In this document: one piece after another, positions 51,997-64,000 of the stretch
Layout of the letters: each line of letters opens with the position of its first letter
Numbering within the stretch: position 1 is the stretch's first letter
Assembly (NCBI GenBank): GCA_016169955.1
Contig: JABJUM010000017.1
Coordinates: 296,001-360,000 of the forward strand
Direction: 5' to 3'
DNA length: 64,000 nt
Source of the DNA: Phytophthora vignae f. sp. vignae
Lineage: Eukaryota; Oomycota; Peronosporomycetes; Peronosporales; Peronosporaceae
Notes under the pieces: generated by a model
What the model saw: the letters and a program-made list of their open reading frames with translations, nothing else
Databases searched by the model: none
Told to the model about the DNA's origin: nothing
Position numbers and translations under genes: made by a program

Positions 51997-54900
51997 ATGC
52001 GCCCGAGCAGCAGCCAGCCGCTGGGCGTGGGCGACTGCGTGACCGTCAAGCCCAAGCCCAGCGACAGCGGCGGCGCCAAGAGACTCGGTCGCGTGCAGCG
52101 CCTGCGCTCCAGCGGCGCCGTCGACGTGTTCTACGCCGACGGCCGCGTCGAGGAGCGCGTGGGGCGCGACCGGCTCGTGCCGCCCAAGTCGCCCGACAGC
52201 AAGACGCCCAGAAGCAGCGGCAAGACCGCGAGGGCCAGCGCCGCCAAGTCCAAGCGGCCGCCCGCAGTGGACACGACCAGACGCGACGGCGCGAGGCCCC
52301 GGACGACGAGCCTCGATGATGAGCTGGAGGAGAAGGCCCCCGCCCCAGGCGCAGAGGCCGAGACCACGCAGGGCAGGGCGCGCACTGCAGCGACCACCGC
52401 TACCCCCACCAAAAGACGACAGCCCACCGAGGCGTCTCCTCACTCTCAGCAGCAGCAGAAGCAGAAGCAGCCGGCGTCTTCGCGACGACAACGAGACTTG
52501 AGCGACTCGGTCGCCCACACGCAGAAGCAGGTGACTGAGATCCTGGAGGCGATCGCTGCGACAGATGCCGACGCAGTAGCCGTGGTGAGTGGATTATTCC
52601 GTGCTTGGTCTGGTTGGGCTTGCGCTGTGAGCTGACGCGCCTCTTGATGATGATGATGTTGTTGTTGTTAATGCTGTGCGTGGGCAGAAAAACTCGCTGT
52701 CGCTGCTGCTGCGCGTGATCCGGACGGCCCCGCAGATCACGGCCGAGTGCATCCACGAACAGCAGGGCGAGCTGCTTCTGCTCGACACGATCCAGACGCA
52801 CGCCTCACACGCAGTTCTGCTGTGCTACGGCTGCGTGCTCATGCGCAAGCTGTGCCACCTCAGCGTCGAGTCCGTCGAGCTCTTCTTGCAGCACGGCATC
52901 ATCCCCACGGTCGCCCAGGCGCTGCTGAGCTTCCCGGAAGACGCCATCTTGCAGGCGTCCGCGTGTGGATGCCTTGCCGTGTTGACCCAGACCAGCGACG
53001 TCAGCAAGAACGAAATGCTCTCCATGAGCGAGCCGAGCATTCTCGGGCTGGTGCTCACGTCTCTGGATATCCATCGCGAGTACTCGAATCTCACGCGCCA
53101 AGTCCAGATCTATGCATGTGAAGGTAAGGTGTCGTGTGCTGTATCCTCTAGAGGCGAGTACGGCTGACTCACTGAGTCACGGACGAACTGACTGTGTGCT
53201 CGTTGCGCAGTTTTGACTGAGTTATGTGACTACGGTGGGCCATCGACCGTCGCGTCCTTGATCGCTCACGATCCTCGGCGGAAAGCAGAGTCCCCCATTG
53301 AGCTGGCTGTCGCCCTCACCCGACAGAGCATGGCTCGTGAAGATAAGAAAGTGACGTGTTCGTTTTGCAGTCTGTTGTTGTGGTACGTTGACAAGCGGTC
53401 GGAGGCGATGCTAATTCTCGAAAACTCACTGAGTTTGCTGCTTGCCTGTAATGTAATGCAATGGTATGTCTAGTCTTGCATCAAATAGTTCGGCCGCGGC
53501 CGAGAGCTTGCGTGAGGTTGGTGCTATCCCCGATATTTCCGTTGTTATGGCAAAATATCCTGTTGATGAAGGTGAAGTGCGTTCCTTTTTTCCTATTCGT
53601 TATGCGTCGCACTATTTACTTATACACACCTGCGCTATGTGTGATATAGGTATTATACGGTTCTCCGCTGCGGCGCTGCGGGAGATTGCGGAAACGAGCC
53701 TGAGCCATTCGCCATCGAAAGCAGTTCATGAAAAAGCTCGAGTCATTTTGGATGAGGACATATCTCCCCAGCGAACGAGTTCAACGCCAGCCTATCCAAC
53801 CAAACGAGAGCGTTCACTCACACCTGGAGCGTCGAGTAGCCGCAGTCGCGATACTTCTCCGCGAGCGACTACAAGAAAAGGAGATTCCGTTCTCAAGTCC
53901 ACCACTGCTCGCCGACGACCCAAGTCGCCTACAAACCGGCCCAGTACTTCTTCGGGGGTACCAGCTCCAGAGAATGCCCGTTCGTTCGGACCGTTTTCAA
54001 GTGCTCTCGGCAACGCCCCAGGTGCCTCGTTCTTCACTTCTCCTGTAAAACTGGCTGATGAGCCCCGAACTGCAACGCCAAAGGCATCAAGACTTCCTCC
54101 TCCCCGCAGCAGAGATGAACACGTACGCAGGGCGGGCGAAATGAAGCGGCGAGGTAACGGAAATGGGCAACGCGATCGTCTCTTGATGAAGACGTACGGC
54201 AACGCGCCGCTAGGATCGAAGACCCATCGAACAGGTGCTTCGTCCGATGCGCTCGGCTCGCAGACTGACAGAGGCTTCTCTCGGGAGACTTCGTCGAGCC
54301 GGTTTAGTCCTTTGAAAAACAACTATCTGGGAACTGAAGGTGTGACGTTCGTCATCCCCCCGCCGTTGTCGAGCAGTCAATCGCTGGAGCAGCCAATCGT
54401 ATCGCGAGGTACCAAGACGCCAACGCGACCGCACTCTGCGCGCCTTACACCGCTGGTCAATGAACGAGTAAAGATTTCCACTGCGAGGTTTCCGGATTCT
54501 GCAGCGGAGTGGGGGAGCGGAGATGATGCGTGGTCGATGGATACCAGCATGAGCGCCGGCCATTTGCGCCCGCAGACTGCCGTCGTAGTCACAAAGCTGT
54601 CTGATCCTGCCAGCCGATGGGACAGGCCGAGCGATCAAGTAGCTGGCCAGAGCAAGAAGAAAGACCGTGGAGACTCAAGAGAAAGGAAGCGAGAACACGA
54701 CTCACCTGGAACGTCAAAGGCCGCTGGAGCGACTGACAAGCGGCATTCTGCTGGAGAGAGACCCAGATCGCCGTCGAGCAGAAGGAAGGGCCCCTCTTTA
54801 TCTCGCTCGAGTTCTCTTGATACTGATGAAAGTGCGGTTAGCCACGGACGACATGGTGAAGTTGCAAGTGGACCGCCTCATAGTGCGGTGACGGACATGG

Positions 54901-57900
54901 ATCAGTCTATGGCTGAACTCCGCGAATTCGCGCAGCAGCTGCTCAAAGAGGAAGCGAGAATCTCCTCACTGCTCGCGCAAACAGGTTCCAAGTCTCCAGG
55001 TCTCAACCGCATGAGTTTCTCGGATAAGCTCCACAAAATGATTGAAATTGCAGAGTCGTCAATGTACGAGCGAAGTATCGCAGTGAGCGGCACTCATGGC
55101 TGGGGTGGTGCAGCACGAACCCCGCCCAATTCAGCACAAGCTACGCTTGACGAAGAACGACCGGCAAGTAAGGTGAGAGATGTGGCCAAGCCGACCGTGG
55201 AGGTCACAAGCTCGCGAAGAACCCAGGTGGCCGCGGACGCAAAGGCCCCAGCGTCCGAGGCTGCGGCCCCGAAAGTGTCGTCATCGGGATACAAGAAGTC
55301 ACGCGCATCGACAGTGGGGCAAAAGAAGCAGCATAAAGCCGCTGCTAAAGTGGGTGCGATGTCGCCGAGGGCAGACCGAAAAGTTGTCTCGAAGCTGGAT
55401 ACAAAGGGCCGAACTCCTTCAATACCGTTCTTAGAACCACTTCAGATTGGCCCCGAGAAAGCACCTGCGAAGCAGGACACGGATCTGAGCTCACAGGAAG
55501 AGAGAGCAGGCTTCGCGGTGGCCGCAGACAGCCTCTCAGTCGCAGGGGACTCTCCGCAGAAGAAAGAGGAGGAAAAGGATATGATCTGTGAAGAATCGAT
55601 TCAGGAAGAAATTCCAGTCACGATATCCCCAGTGGAAGGTTCTAGCAGGCTGGAGGAGAAGGAGGATGAACCTGTTCCCGAGCACATTGATGTAAAGCAC
55701 GAAGAAGAGGGCTACCACGACGTGGATGCAATCACGCCGGTGCTTTCCCTGCACGACGCTGTGGAGGAATCCCCGATCGTCGAAGAGATTGACTTTGCTT
55801 CGCCGTCAAGGGAGGACAGAGCCGCAGTCCATGCCCCCCATGCTCTCACCAGTGCCCAAGATGACAGCTACGAAAATGATCAGCACAGCTTTGAGCCTGA
55901 AGAGAGTTTCGTGGAGCTTGTAGCACCACTGGCAATACTGGCAGACGAACCCGTCCACGAATCCGAGCTCAGTGGCAAGGCTCCTGAGGATGAATTTGAA
56001 GTAGCGAGGGCGACTGTTGTGGAGGGTGAAGGGGTTGCGCTGTTGCCTCCTGGTTGCGAGGAGAAGGTGGCAATTGCTGAGCTGCTAGATGCGAAAGACC
56101 CGGTCTCGGAGGAAAAAGCTCCTGACGGCCTTGTCACATCTGAGGCAGCTCACGAAACTGACGTGCGTGAAGACACGTGGGGTCGGAAGAATGAAGAGGA
56201 TGAGGATAATGTGCCGATATCGCCGAGCGAAGTCGAGCCAAGTTCCTTTCCTATCAGCGAGCAAAAGCCAGAGGGTGCTGAAGTCGAGGAGTACGAGTTT
56301 GTTGACCTGCCTGCTCCGAACCCAGATGACTTAACGATCTTGCTGGACTGGTCTGCGGCTCGCGACACCTGTCATGAAATTGCCAGTCAAGGAATCACGG
56401 ATGCATTGGTGGAGGTTGAAGCAATGGGGGGCGTGCATGCTCTCTTGCCACTCGAGGAGACCGCATCTGTCGATGTTGTACGCGGCGAGAGTGTTGTCGA
56501 TTCGAATGTATCCTCTGCTGCAAAGACTCCGGTTGATAACAATGACGACATCGTTGGCATTGAAGCACCCACCGTCGGTTCCGAGGAAAACAGCGCCGAT
56601 ACATCCACAGTTGCAGCTTCGGACTCGGCACTGATGAGTGCTCTTCAAAACGTGGTTAGCTCCCTGACTCCATCCACCGTACTAGCTCAGGAGATACTTA
56701 CCAGTACCATGGAGCAGCTGAGCGAGAGGGACTGCAGCCGCGGGGCTCAAGATGGTGATTTTAGGATACAACAAGCACCTGCAGACGATGTGGCCGGCGA
56801 GATTGGTCGCATTGTAGCGTCTACAATCGCTGGATCTCTGAGCAGCGCAGTGGAGCAACTCCGTGCACTCCCTCTTGATGCGGATGGAGGCGCTGAGTTT
56901 TCCCAGAGCTTGAACGAACTTGTGGCTGTTGCTGTCGAAGCAGTCGCTCAGAGAATCCGAGCGAACGATGAACGCCATCAACCCGCTACAACCGCCCCCG
57001 TTCCTTCCCTTGAATTTTCGCTACGGAGTAACAACGATCCGGAGCTGAGTCACCGTTCCGCCACATCGCGAATCGATGAAGACCAGCACGCAAGTCATCG
57101 CTCCGACGCATCGAGGACCGACGAAAGTCAGGTGTCTGTGCAGATGGCGAAGGCAATTCGCGATAGCGTGAACGGGATTATTGCGATGTCTTTGGTTAGC
57201 ATGATGCAGCAGTTTGAGCTCTCGAAGCTGGTCCAAGCTGGCAAGGATCCCGAGTGGGAGGGAGATGATGAAGCAGTTGCAACCAAGCAGGTGGAGAAGG
57301 AGCCGTCCCATGGGGGTATCGATGAGCTGGAGATTGGAAAAGGCAGTGACGCAATCTTGCCCGCAAAGGCGGCAATCGCTGTAGGCAGCTACGTGAATGG
57401 TCTCATTGCGCTTTCAGTGCAGAGCTCGGTGGAGCGTGCGCTCGAGAACGGAGGCCCCGCTGGTGGTCTGAGTGACTTGACAATGATGGCAGTAAACCTG
57501 CACGATGTATATCAGGAGGGGAGCACTCTGCTGGACACTGGCATGCGCAAGTCAGACACGAGTCGGTCGAAGACGCAAACATCGATCACTGGAATGGTTG
57601 ACGCCCCCATCCCCCAGGAAAACAATGCCCAGGAGGAGTTGCCGTTGCAGACTGTCATTGCGATCAGTCGGAACGTTGACGGTATTATCGCCCTTTCACT
57701 TGAAAAAACAGTTAAGCAACTCTGCGCGGTCGAGAGCAGCAGAACCGAGCCCCAAATTGACGAAAGCTTCGAAGAACTCGCCCCACTGGTAAATCCTATT
57801 CATGCTGATGACACTTGTGACGAACGGACGTGTCCGAGCAATTTCGACCAGGAGCTCGATGCTGCCGTCTCGGATGATGTATCCGTTGCAGTTCGGCGAA

Positions 57901-60900
57901 ACATTTCGGCTATTGTTGCTGTTACCCTGGAATCGGTGCTTCAGCAATTACAGGATGCCGACGACCAGTTGGAACAGTCAACAAATGAAGATGAAGGTCA
58001 CGTGTCTGCTCAAAGCGCAGCAACTCAAGAACTGCAGCCAACAGTTGCTGAGGGTAACTGGGTGGACCCCCGCGAAGGCAGTACAGGGAGAGCACAACAA
58101 GCTCCTCCACTGGACTTGTGGGCCGAAGACGATGACGCAGCTGCACGTCAGGACTTGCCTGTTGCAATGTCCATTTCGATCCAGCGTAGTGTCAACGCAA
58201 TTTTGATGCAGGCGCTGCAAAATGTGATAACGGACCTTACGCTTGAGTCAGTTGTGGAGGAGTCCAAGGAGTATCACGACGATGGAGAAAAGTTCCATCC
58301 CAGGCTGCCCTCATCAGACAAAACTAGCGATGTACGCGACGCCGAGGCAGTGCCCTACGACCATGCTGCGGTCATGACTGCGATCGAAACTTTCGACCCG
58401 CTGCGTCTGCCGGACGATGGCGATAATCAAGCGTTGGATAGGAACGCTAACGGTGTCTCGATTCAAATGGCAATTGCTGTGCGTTGGACTGTCAGTGGTA
58501 TGATTGCTTTGGCAGTGGAGAATGCAATTGCGGACAGTGTGCTTGGCAGCACCGCAGGGGACACGCCAGCTGAGGAACCCTCTGCGCTCGGTAATGACAG
58601 CGATACTATTACGAAAGGGATCTCGAGCGACATGGCAGTCGCTATTAGGCAGACTGTGGACGGGATCATTGAGCGAACGACCGAAAATGTGCTGTCTCAA
58701 ATAAGCGCTCACACAGTGAAGGAGCTGGTCTCTCAGCTGGTAGATGCCACAGCGTCACAAGACGAGCTGTTAGGGGGAGAGAGTGCCGTGGATTCCGTCT
58801 TGATTGCTAGGGAAATTGATGCACTTGATCAAGTATCCGAGGAGAAGGAATCCGCACTCCCGGTCCAAATGTCACTGGCTATTCGGCAAGTGGTTAATGG
58901 TTTGATCGGAGTATCGCTCCAGGCCGCACTAGAAGAAGCACTTGGGAAATCTCCTGCGAGAGTCTCACTGGAACCTGAGAACGTCGGAAGTGCCAGTTCT
59001 GTGGACAGTAATTTGGTGGAGGAATGTGCACCAAGCATGTCGATGCCAAGCGGCCCTGCCTCCATTCCGCCTTTAAATTTGCCGATTACTAGTGTGCGCG
59101 AACAGCGAGACGACGAAGTGACTGAATCCGGCGAAGAAGACGCAGAGGAACAGGTATCTGTAATGGCTGCGATTGCTGTTAGCCGGACTGTCACTGCTGT
59201 CATCGCAGCGGGTGTGGAAAAAATGCTCGACTCTATGGTGAGTATGGGTGCTTCGCTCGTCGCAGGGCGGGACTCACCTCTCGTCACCTCAACACAGAGT
59301 TTGAGCCACGATGAACACGAGCACGTCGCAGTCGATGACAGGTTAAAGGCTTTTGCGTCTTCAGAGACGGCCACGAATAACCAAGATGACATGAAGTATG
59401 AACCCAGTGGGCCCCTGCTTTCTTCACGAACTCCTGAATGGAGTGAACACCTCGAACGCGATGCTGATCACGATGGTGCGTACGAGGAAAGTTTGGCGCC
59501 AGCAATGTCTGTTGCTGTGGCTCTCTCAGTTCGAGCGATGCTGATGGAGGCAGTGGGTAAGGTCTCACAACAAACTGCTCTTCCTCACGCATACAAGGAC
59601 GACATTGAGTTCGTGAAGGAAGAGGTACTTGAAACATCGCACCAAGAGAATGCGACAGAAAACCTGGGTGGTGTTCACTTACTTGCCCACGAGCGTGACG
59701 CGGTGTCAATTGCACTTACTAGCGTTGTCAATACAATGACTGCAGCCACGCTAGCGTCGATTAGCAGTCCATTATCAACACACCAAGTTGGCGTCTCGGT
59801 TGAATCTGACTTCGATGCTCGACAAGAAGTTGATCCCCAGGTACAAGAATTTATGGATCAAGTACTGCATGCCTTGTTGGAGCCTACAGATTCGCAGCGG
59901 CATCTTACCACTGGGGTGAATGAGGTGACAACTACAATTGCGGATCTCCTCAGAGATGGGAAAGCGGAGTCCAAGCCGGAGGTGGCCGCAGCCGCCGAAG
60001 ACCTGGTGCGTGCCGTGGAGTCTGCTGTGCGTGTTGCCGCTGAGCAGGAGGCCGAGGTCGAGACGTCTGCGGGGGTCGAGCAGGTGTCCGAAGCCCCGGA
60101 GGCGTCGATGGAGCAGCAGGAGCAGGAGCAGCAGCAGGAGGTAGAGGTGGAGCCGACCGCAAGCGCGAGCGAGGACGTCGCTGCGACCGAGGCAGCTGCA
60201 GCTAGCGTCGCCGTCGTGGCCGCTCTGTCGGCGACCGTGGACGCCGTGGAGGCCGAGTCCGAGTACGCGGACGAGGACTTCGGCGACGAGCAGGTGACGG
60301 AGGCCGTTCCGGAGGTGACCGTCGACGCGGCGGACGAAGTAGCGGCGACCGAGCCAGCCGAGTTGGTTGCGGCGGGCGAGCCGAGCGAGGTGGCAGCGGC
60401 CGTGGCGCAGGCGGTGGATGCCGTGTCGGAGGCCGCTTCCGAGGCCGAGGTGGCCGCAGCCGCCGAAGACCTGGTGCGTGCCGTGGAGTCTGCTGTGCGT
60501 GTTGCCGCTGAGCAGGAGGCCGAGGTCGAGACGTCTGCGGGGGTCGAGCAGGTGTCCGAGGCCCCGGAGGCGTCGATGGAGCAGCAGGAGCAGGAGCAGC
60601 AGCAGGAGGTGGAGCTGGAGCCGACCGCAAGCGCGAGCGAGGACGTCGCTGCGACCGAGGACGTCGCTGCGACCGAGGCTGCTGCAGCTAGCGTCGCCGT
60701 CGTGGCCGCTCTGTCGGCGACCGTGGACGCCGTGGAGGCCGAGTCCGAGTACGCGGACGAGGACTTCGGCGACGAGCAGGTGACGGAGGCCGTTCCGGAG
60801 GTGACCGTCGACGCGGCGGACGAAGTAGCGGCGACCGAGCCAGCCGAGTTGGTTGCGGCGGGCGAGCCGAGCGAGGTGGCAGCGGCCGTGGCGCAGGCGG

Positions 60901-63900
60901 TGGATGCCGTGTCGGAGGCCGCTTCCGAGGCCGAGGTGGCCGCAGCCGCCGAAGACCTGGTGCGTGCCGTGGAGTCTGCTGTGCGTGTTGCCGCTGAGCA
61001 GGAGGCCGAGGTCGAGACGTCTGCGGGGGTCGAGCAGGTGTCCGAGGCCCCGGAGGCGTCGATGGAGCAGCAGGAGCAGGAGCAGCAGCAGGAGGTGGAG
61101 CTGGAGCCGACCGCAAGCGCGAGCGAGGACGTCGCTGCGACCGAGGACGTCGCTGCGACCGAGGCTGCTGCAGCTAGCGTCGCCGTCGTGGCCGCTCTGT
61201 CGGCGACCGTGGACGCCGTGGAGGCCGAGTCCGAGTACGCGGACGAGGACTTCGGCGACGAGCAGGTGACGGAGGCCGGTCCGGAGGTGACCGTCGACGC
61301 GGCGGACGAAGTAGCGGCGACCGAGCCAGCCGAGTTGGTTGCGGCGGGCGAGCCGAGCGAGGTGGCAGCGGCCGTGGCGCAGGCGGTGGATGCCGTGTCG
61401 GAGGCCGCTTCCGAGGCCGAGGTGGCCGCAGCCGCCGAAGACCTGGTGCGTGCCGTGGAGTCTGCTGTGCGTGTTGCCGCTGAGCAGGAGGCCGAGGTCG
61501 AGACGTCTGCGGGGGTCGAGCAGGTGTCCGAGGCCCCGGAGGCGTCGATGGAGCAGCAGGAGCAGGAGCAGCAGCAGGAGGTAGAGCTGGAGCCGACCGC
61601 AAGCGCGAGCGAGGACGTCGCTGCGACCGAGGCTGCTGCAGCTAGCGTCGCCGTCGTGGCCGCTCTGTCGGCGACCGTGGACGCCGTGGAGGCCGAGTCC
61701 GAGTACGCGGACGAGGACTTCGGCGACGAGCAGGTGACGGAGGCCGGTCCGGAGGTGACCGTCGACGCGGCGGACGAAGTAGCGGCGACCGAGCCAGCCG
61801 AGTTGGTTGCGGCGGGCGAGCCGAGCGAGGTGGCAGCGGCCGTGGCGCAGGCGGTGGATGCCGTGTCGGAGGCCGCTTCCGAGGCCGAGGTGGCCGCAGC
61901 CGCCGAAGACCTGGTGCGTGCCGTGGAGTCTGCTGTGCGTGTTGCCGCTGAGCAGGAGGCCGAGGTCGAGACGTCTGCGGGGGTCGAGCAGGTGTCCGAG
62001 GCCCCGGAGGCGTCGATGGAGCAGCAGGAGCAGGAGCAGCAGCAGGAGGTGGAGCTGGAGCCGACCGCAAGCGCGAGCGAGGACGTCGCTGCGACCGAGG
62101 CAGCTGCAGCTAGCGTCGCCGTCGTGGCCGCTCTGTCGGCGACCGTGGACGCCGTGGAGGCCGAGTCCGAGTACGCGGACGAGGACTTCGGCGACGAGCA
62201 GGTGACGGAGGCCGGTCCGGAGGTGACCGTCGACGCGGCGGACGAAGTAGCGGCGACCGAGCCAGCCGAGTTGGTTGCGGCGGGCGAGCCGAGCGAGGTG
62301 GCAGCGGCCGTGGCGCAGGCGGTGGATGCCGTGTCGGAGGCCGCTTCCGAGGCCGAGGTGGCCGCAGCCGCCGAAGACCTGGTGCGTGCCGTGGAGTCTG
62401 CTGTGCGTGTTGCCGCTGAGCAGGAGGCCGAGGTCGAGACGTCTGCGGGGGTCGAGCAGGTGTCCGAGGCCCCGGAGGCGTCGATGGAGCAGCAGGAGCA
62501 GGAGCAGCAGCAGGAGGTGGAGCTGGAGCCGACCGCAAGCGCGAGCGAGGACGTCGCTGCGACCGAGGCAGCTGCAGCTAGCGTCGCCGTCGTGGCCGCT
62601 CTGTCGGCGACCGTGGACGCCTTGGAGGCCGAGTCCGAGTACGCGGACGAGGACTTCGGCGACGAGCAGGTGACGGAGGCCGTTCCGGAGGTGACCGTCG
62701 ACGCGGCGGACGAAGTAGCGGCGACCGAGCCAGCCGAGTTGGTTGCGGCGGGCGAGCCGAGCGAGGTGGCAGCGGCCGTGGCGCAGGCGGTGGATGCCGT
62801 GTCGGAGGCCGCTTCCGAGGCCGAGGTGGCCGCAGCCGCCGAAGACCTGGTGCGTGCCGTGGAGTCTGCTGTGCGTGTTGCCGCTGAGCAGGAGGCCGAG
62901 GTCGAGACGTCTGCGGGGGTCGAGCAGGTGTCCGAGGCCCCGGAGGCGTCGATGGAGCAGCAGGAGCAGGAGCAGCAGCAGGAGGTGGAGCTGGAGCCGA
63001 CCGCAAGCGCGAGCGAGGACGTCGCTGCGACCGAGGCAGCTGCAGCTAGCGTCGCCGTCGTGGCCGCTCTGTCGGCGACCGTGGACGCCTTGGAGGCCGA
63101 GTCCGAGTACGCGGACGAGGACTTCGGCGACGAGCAGGTGACGGAGGCCGTTCCGGAGGTGACCGTCGACGCGGCGGACGAAGTAGCGGCGACCGAGCCA
63201 GCCGAGTTGGTTGCGGCGGGCGAGCCGAGCGAGGTGGCAGCGGCCGTGGCGCAGGCGGTGGATGCCGTGTCGGAGGCCGCTTCCGAGGCCGAGGTGGCCG
63301 CAGCCGCCGAAGACCTGGTGCGTGCCGTGGAGTCTGCTGTGCGTGTTGCCGCTGAGCAGGAGGCCGAGGTCGAGACGTCTGCGGGGGTCGAGCAGGTGTC
63401 CGAGGCCCCGGAGGCGTCGATGGAGCAGCAGGAGCAGGAGCAGCAGCAGGAGGTGGAGCTGGAGCCGACCGCAAGCGCGAGCGAGGACGTCGCTGCGAGC
63501 GAGGACGTCGCTGCGACCGAGGCTGCTGCAGCTAGCGTCGCCGTCGTGGCCGCTCTGTCGGCGACCGTGGACGCCGTGGAGGCCGAGTCCGAGTACGCGG
63601 ACGAGGACTTCGGCGACGAGCAGGTGACGGAGGCCGGTCCGGAGGTGACCGTCGACGCGGCGGACGAAGTAGCGGCGACCGAGCCAGCCGAGTTGGTTGC
63701 GGCGGGCGAGCCGAGCGAGGTGGCAGCGGCCGTGGCGCAGGCGGTGGATGCCGTGTCGGAGGCCGCTTCCGAGGCCGAGGTGGCCGCAGCCGCCGAAGAC
63801 CTGGTGCGTGCCGTGGAGTCTGCTGTGCGTGTTGCCGCTGAGCAGGAGGCCGAGGTCGAGACGTCTGCGGGGGTCGAGCAGGTGTCCGAGGCCCCGGAGG

Positions 63901-64000
63901 CGTCGATGGAGCAGCAGGAGCAGGAGCAGCAGCAGGAGGTGGAGCTGGAGCCGACCGCAAGCGCGAGCGAGGACGTCGCTGCGACCGAGGCTGCTGCAGC
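51997..64000 (+). CDS. Giant ARM/HEAT-like repeat protein, incomplete at window end
   Basis: Five exons: 51997-52584, 52688-53123, 53211-53382, 53474-53571 and 53650 to beyond 64000. All four introns (103, 87, 91, 78 bp) are GT-AG and restore one frame; at least 3881 residues. The last exon is open for over 10 kb. Residues about 8-65 look Tudor-like (VGDCVTVKPK...VDVFYADGRVEE). About 185-450 are ARM/HEAT-like helices (LLCYGCVLMRKLCHL, LFLQHGIIPTVAQALL, ASACGCLAVL, REVGAIPDISVVM, RFSAAALREIAE). About 450-1440 are disordered, basic then strongly acidic, with a short coiled coil (MAELREFAQQLLKEEARIS). About 1440-2525 hold some 13 degenerate helical motifs, and from about 2541 come 156-162-residue repeats rich in Ala, Glu and Val. 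No catalytic domain is seen. A scaffold or cytoskeletal role is possible, but this is inference only. Confidence 0.85.
56779..59765 (+). repeat. About 13 degenerate helical motifs inside the giant protein
   Basis: The pattern is roughly VQMAIAIRxxVxGIIALSLE followed by xxLxxL, about every 80-100 residues. Examples (nt): 57133 SVQMAKAIRDSVNGIIAMSL; 57357 AAIAVGSYVNGLIALSV; 57640 VIAISRNVDGIIALSLEK; 58158 MSISIQRSVNAILMQAL; 58459 IQMAIAVRWTVSGMIALAV; 58627 MAVAIRQTVDGIIERT; 58861 VQMSLAIRQVVNGLIGVSL; 59158 MAAIAVSRTVTAVIAAGV; 59500 MSVAVALSVRAMLMEAV. The linkers are acidic and unlike each other. No named domain is recognised. Confidence 0.75.
59979..64000 (+). repeat. In-frame 468/486-bp coding tandem repeat (8 full units and a partial ninth)
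   Basis: Units start at 59979, 60447, 60933, 61419, 61887, 62355, 62823, 63291 and 63777. Five are 468 bp (156 residues) and three are 486 bp, with an extra 18 bp encoding one more EDVAAT or EDVAAS (units starting 60447, 60933, 63291). Each unit reads EVAAAAEDLVRAVESAVRVA, then a Gln/Glu run (MEQQEQEQQQEVE), then SVAVVAALSATVDAVEAESE, and then EPAELVAAGEPSEVAAAVAQ. Units differ at only a few bases (for example GTT/GGT giving Val/Gly, and Val/Leu in DAVEAE). Expansion is therefore recent, or the units are being homogenised. The array continues past the window. Confidence 0.95.

Noticed and set aside
52621..52680. ATGATGATG/TTGTTGTTG microsatellite in the first intron of the giant gene as a functional site
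   Set aside because: A short trinucleotide run in an intron. Nothing around it suggests a role.
59950..64000. Repeated 130-142-codon frames on both strands in the coding array
   Set aside because: The GC-rich repeat lacks stops in several frames, so the frames recur with the unit. Only the frame continuous from 53650 links to an upstream gene.

Overview
This is a eukaryotic window, most likely from an oomycete close to Phytophthora. The evidence is a pentafunctional AROM gene (all five post-DAHP shikimate enzymes fused), short GT-AG introns of 49-118 bp, GC-rich coding sequence, oomycete-like initiator motifs 35-50 nt upstream of start codons, and a gene-sparse retrotransposon island next to compact genes. 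The species cannot be fixed from the sequence alone.

Layout. Positions 1-43.9 kb are nested Ty3/Gypsy LTR retrotransposons, named A-E and G here. D (1-1723) is the 3' end of an element with an antisense ORF; it sits in the gag of C. C (1724-21708, interrupted) keeps gag and protease, has lost RT through integrase, and carries five copies of a 1160-bp repeat before its 3' LTR. B (5852-15088) is a complete young element inside the first repeat, with TSD GGTG and LTRs differing by one substitution and three indels. C's LTR abuts the decayed pol of E (21.7-23.9 kb). Then come about 3 kb without recognisable genes, and a decayed pol, G (26.9-27.9 and 42.6-43.9 kb), split by complete element A (27949-42596, TSD CGTC). 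A carries gag, pol with two RNase H domains, and a 3.2-kb ORF on the opposite strand between pol and the 3' LTR.

From about 45 kb the DNA changes character. An APH-1-like gamma-secretase subunit gene (+) converges on AROM (-). AROM shares a 1-kb intergenic region with a giant gene (+) that runs off the window. The giant protein has a Tudor-like N-terminus, an ARM/HEAT-like domain, a long acidic disordered region, about 13 degenerate helical motifs, and then at least eight nearly identical 156-162-residue repeats.

How the parts work together. In the intact copies, pol lies in the -1 frame behind a T TTA AAC slippery site in the correct phase, followed by a stem-loop with a compensatory change between copies. 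This predicts Gag-Pol expression by -1 frameshifting. The elements form a deletion series: A has all domains but broken sense ORFs, B has no RT or first RNase H, and C has gag and protease only. B and C would need RT supplied in trans. Dual RNase H, an antisense ORF and 3'-region tandem repeats are also the marks of the plant Tat lineage, so the island may show a threefold parallel in oomycetes. This is the most interesting observation in the window.
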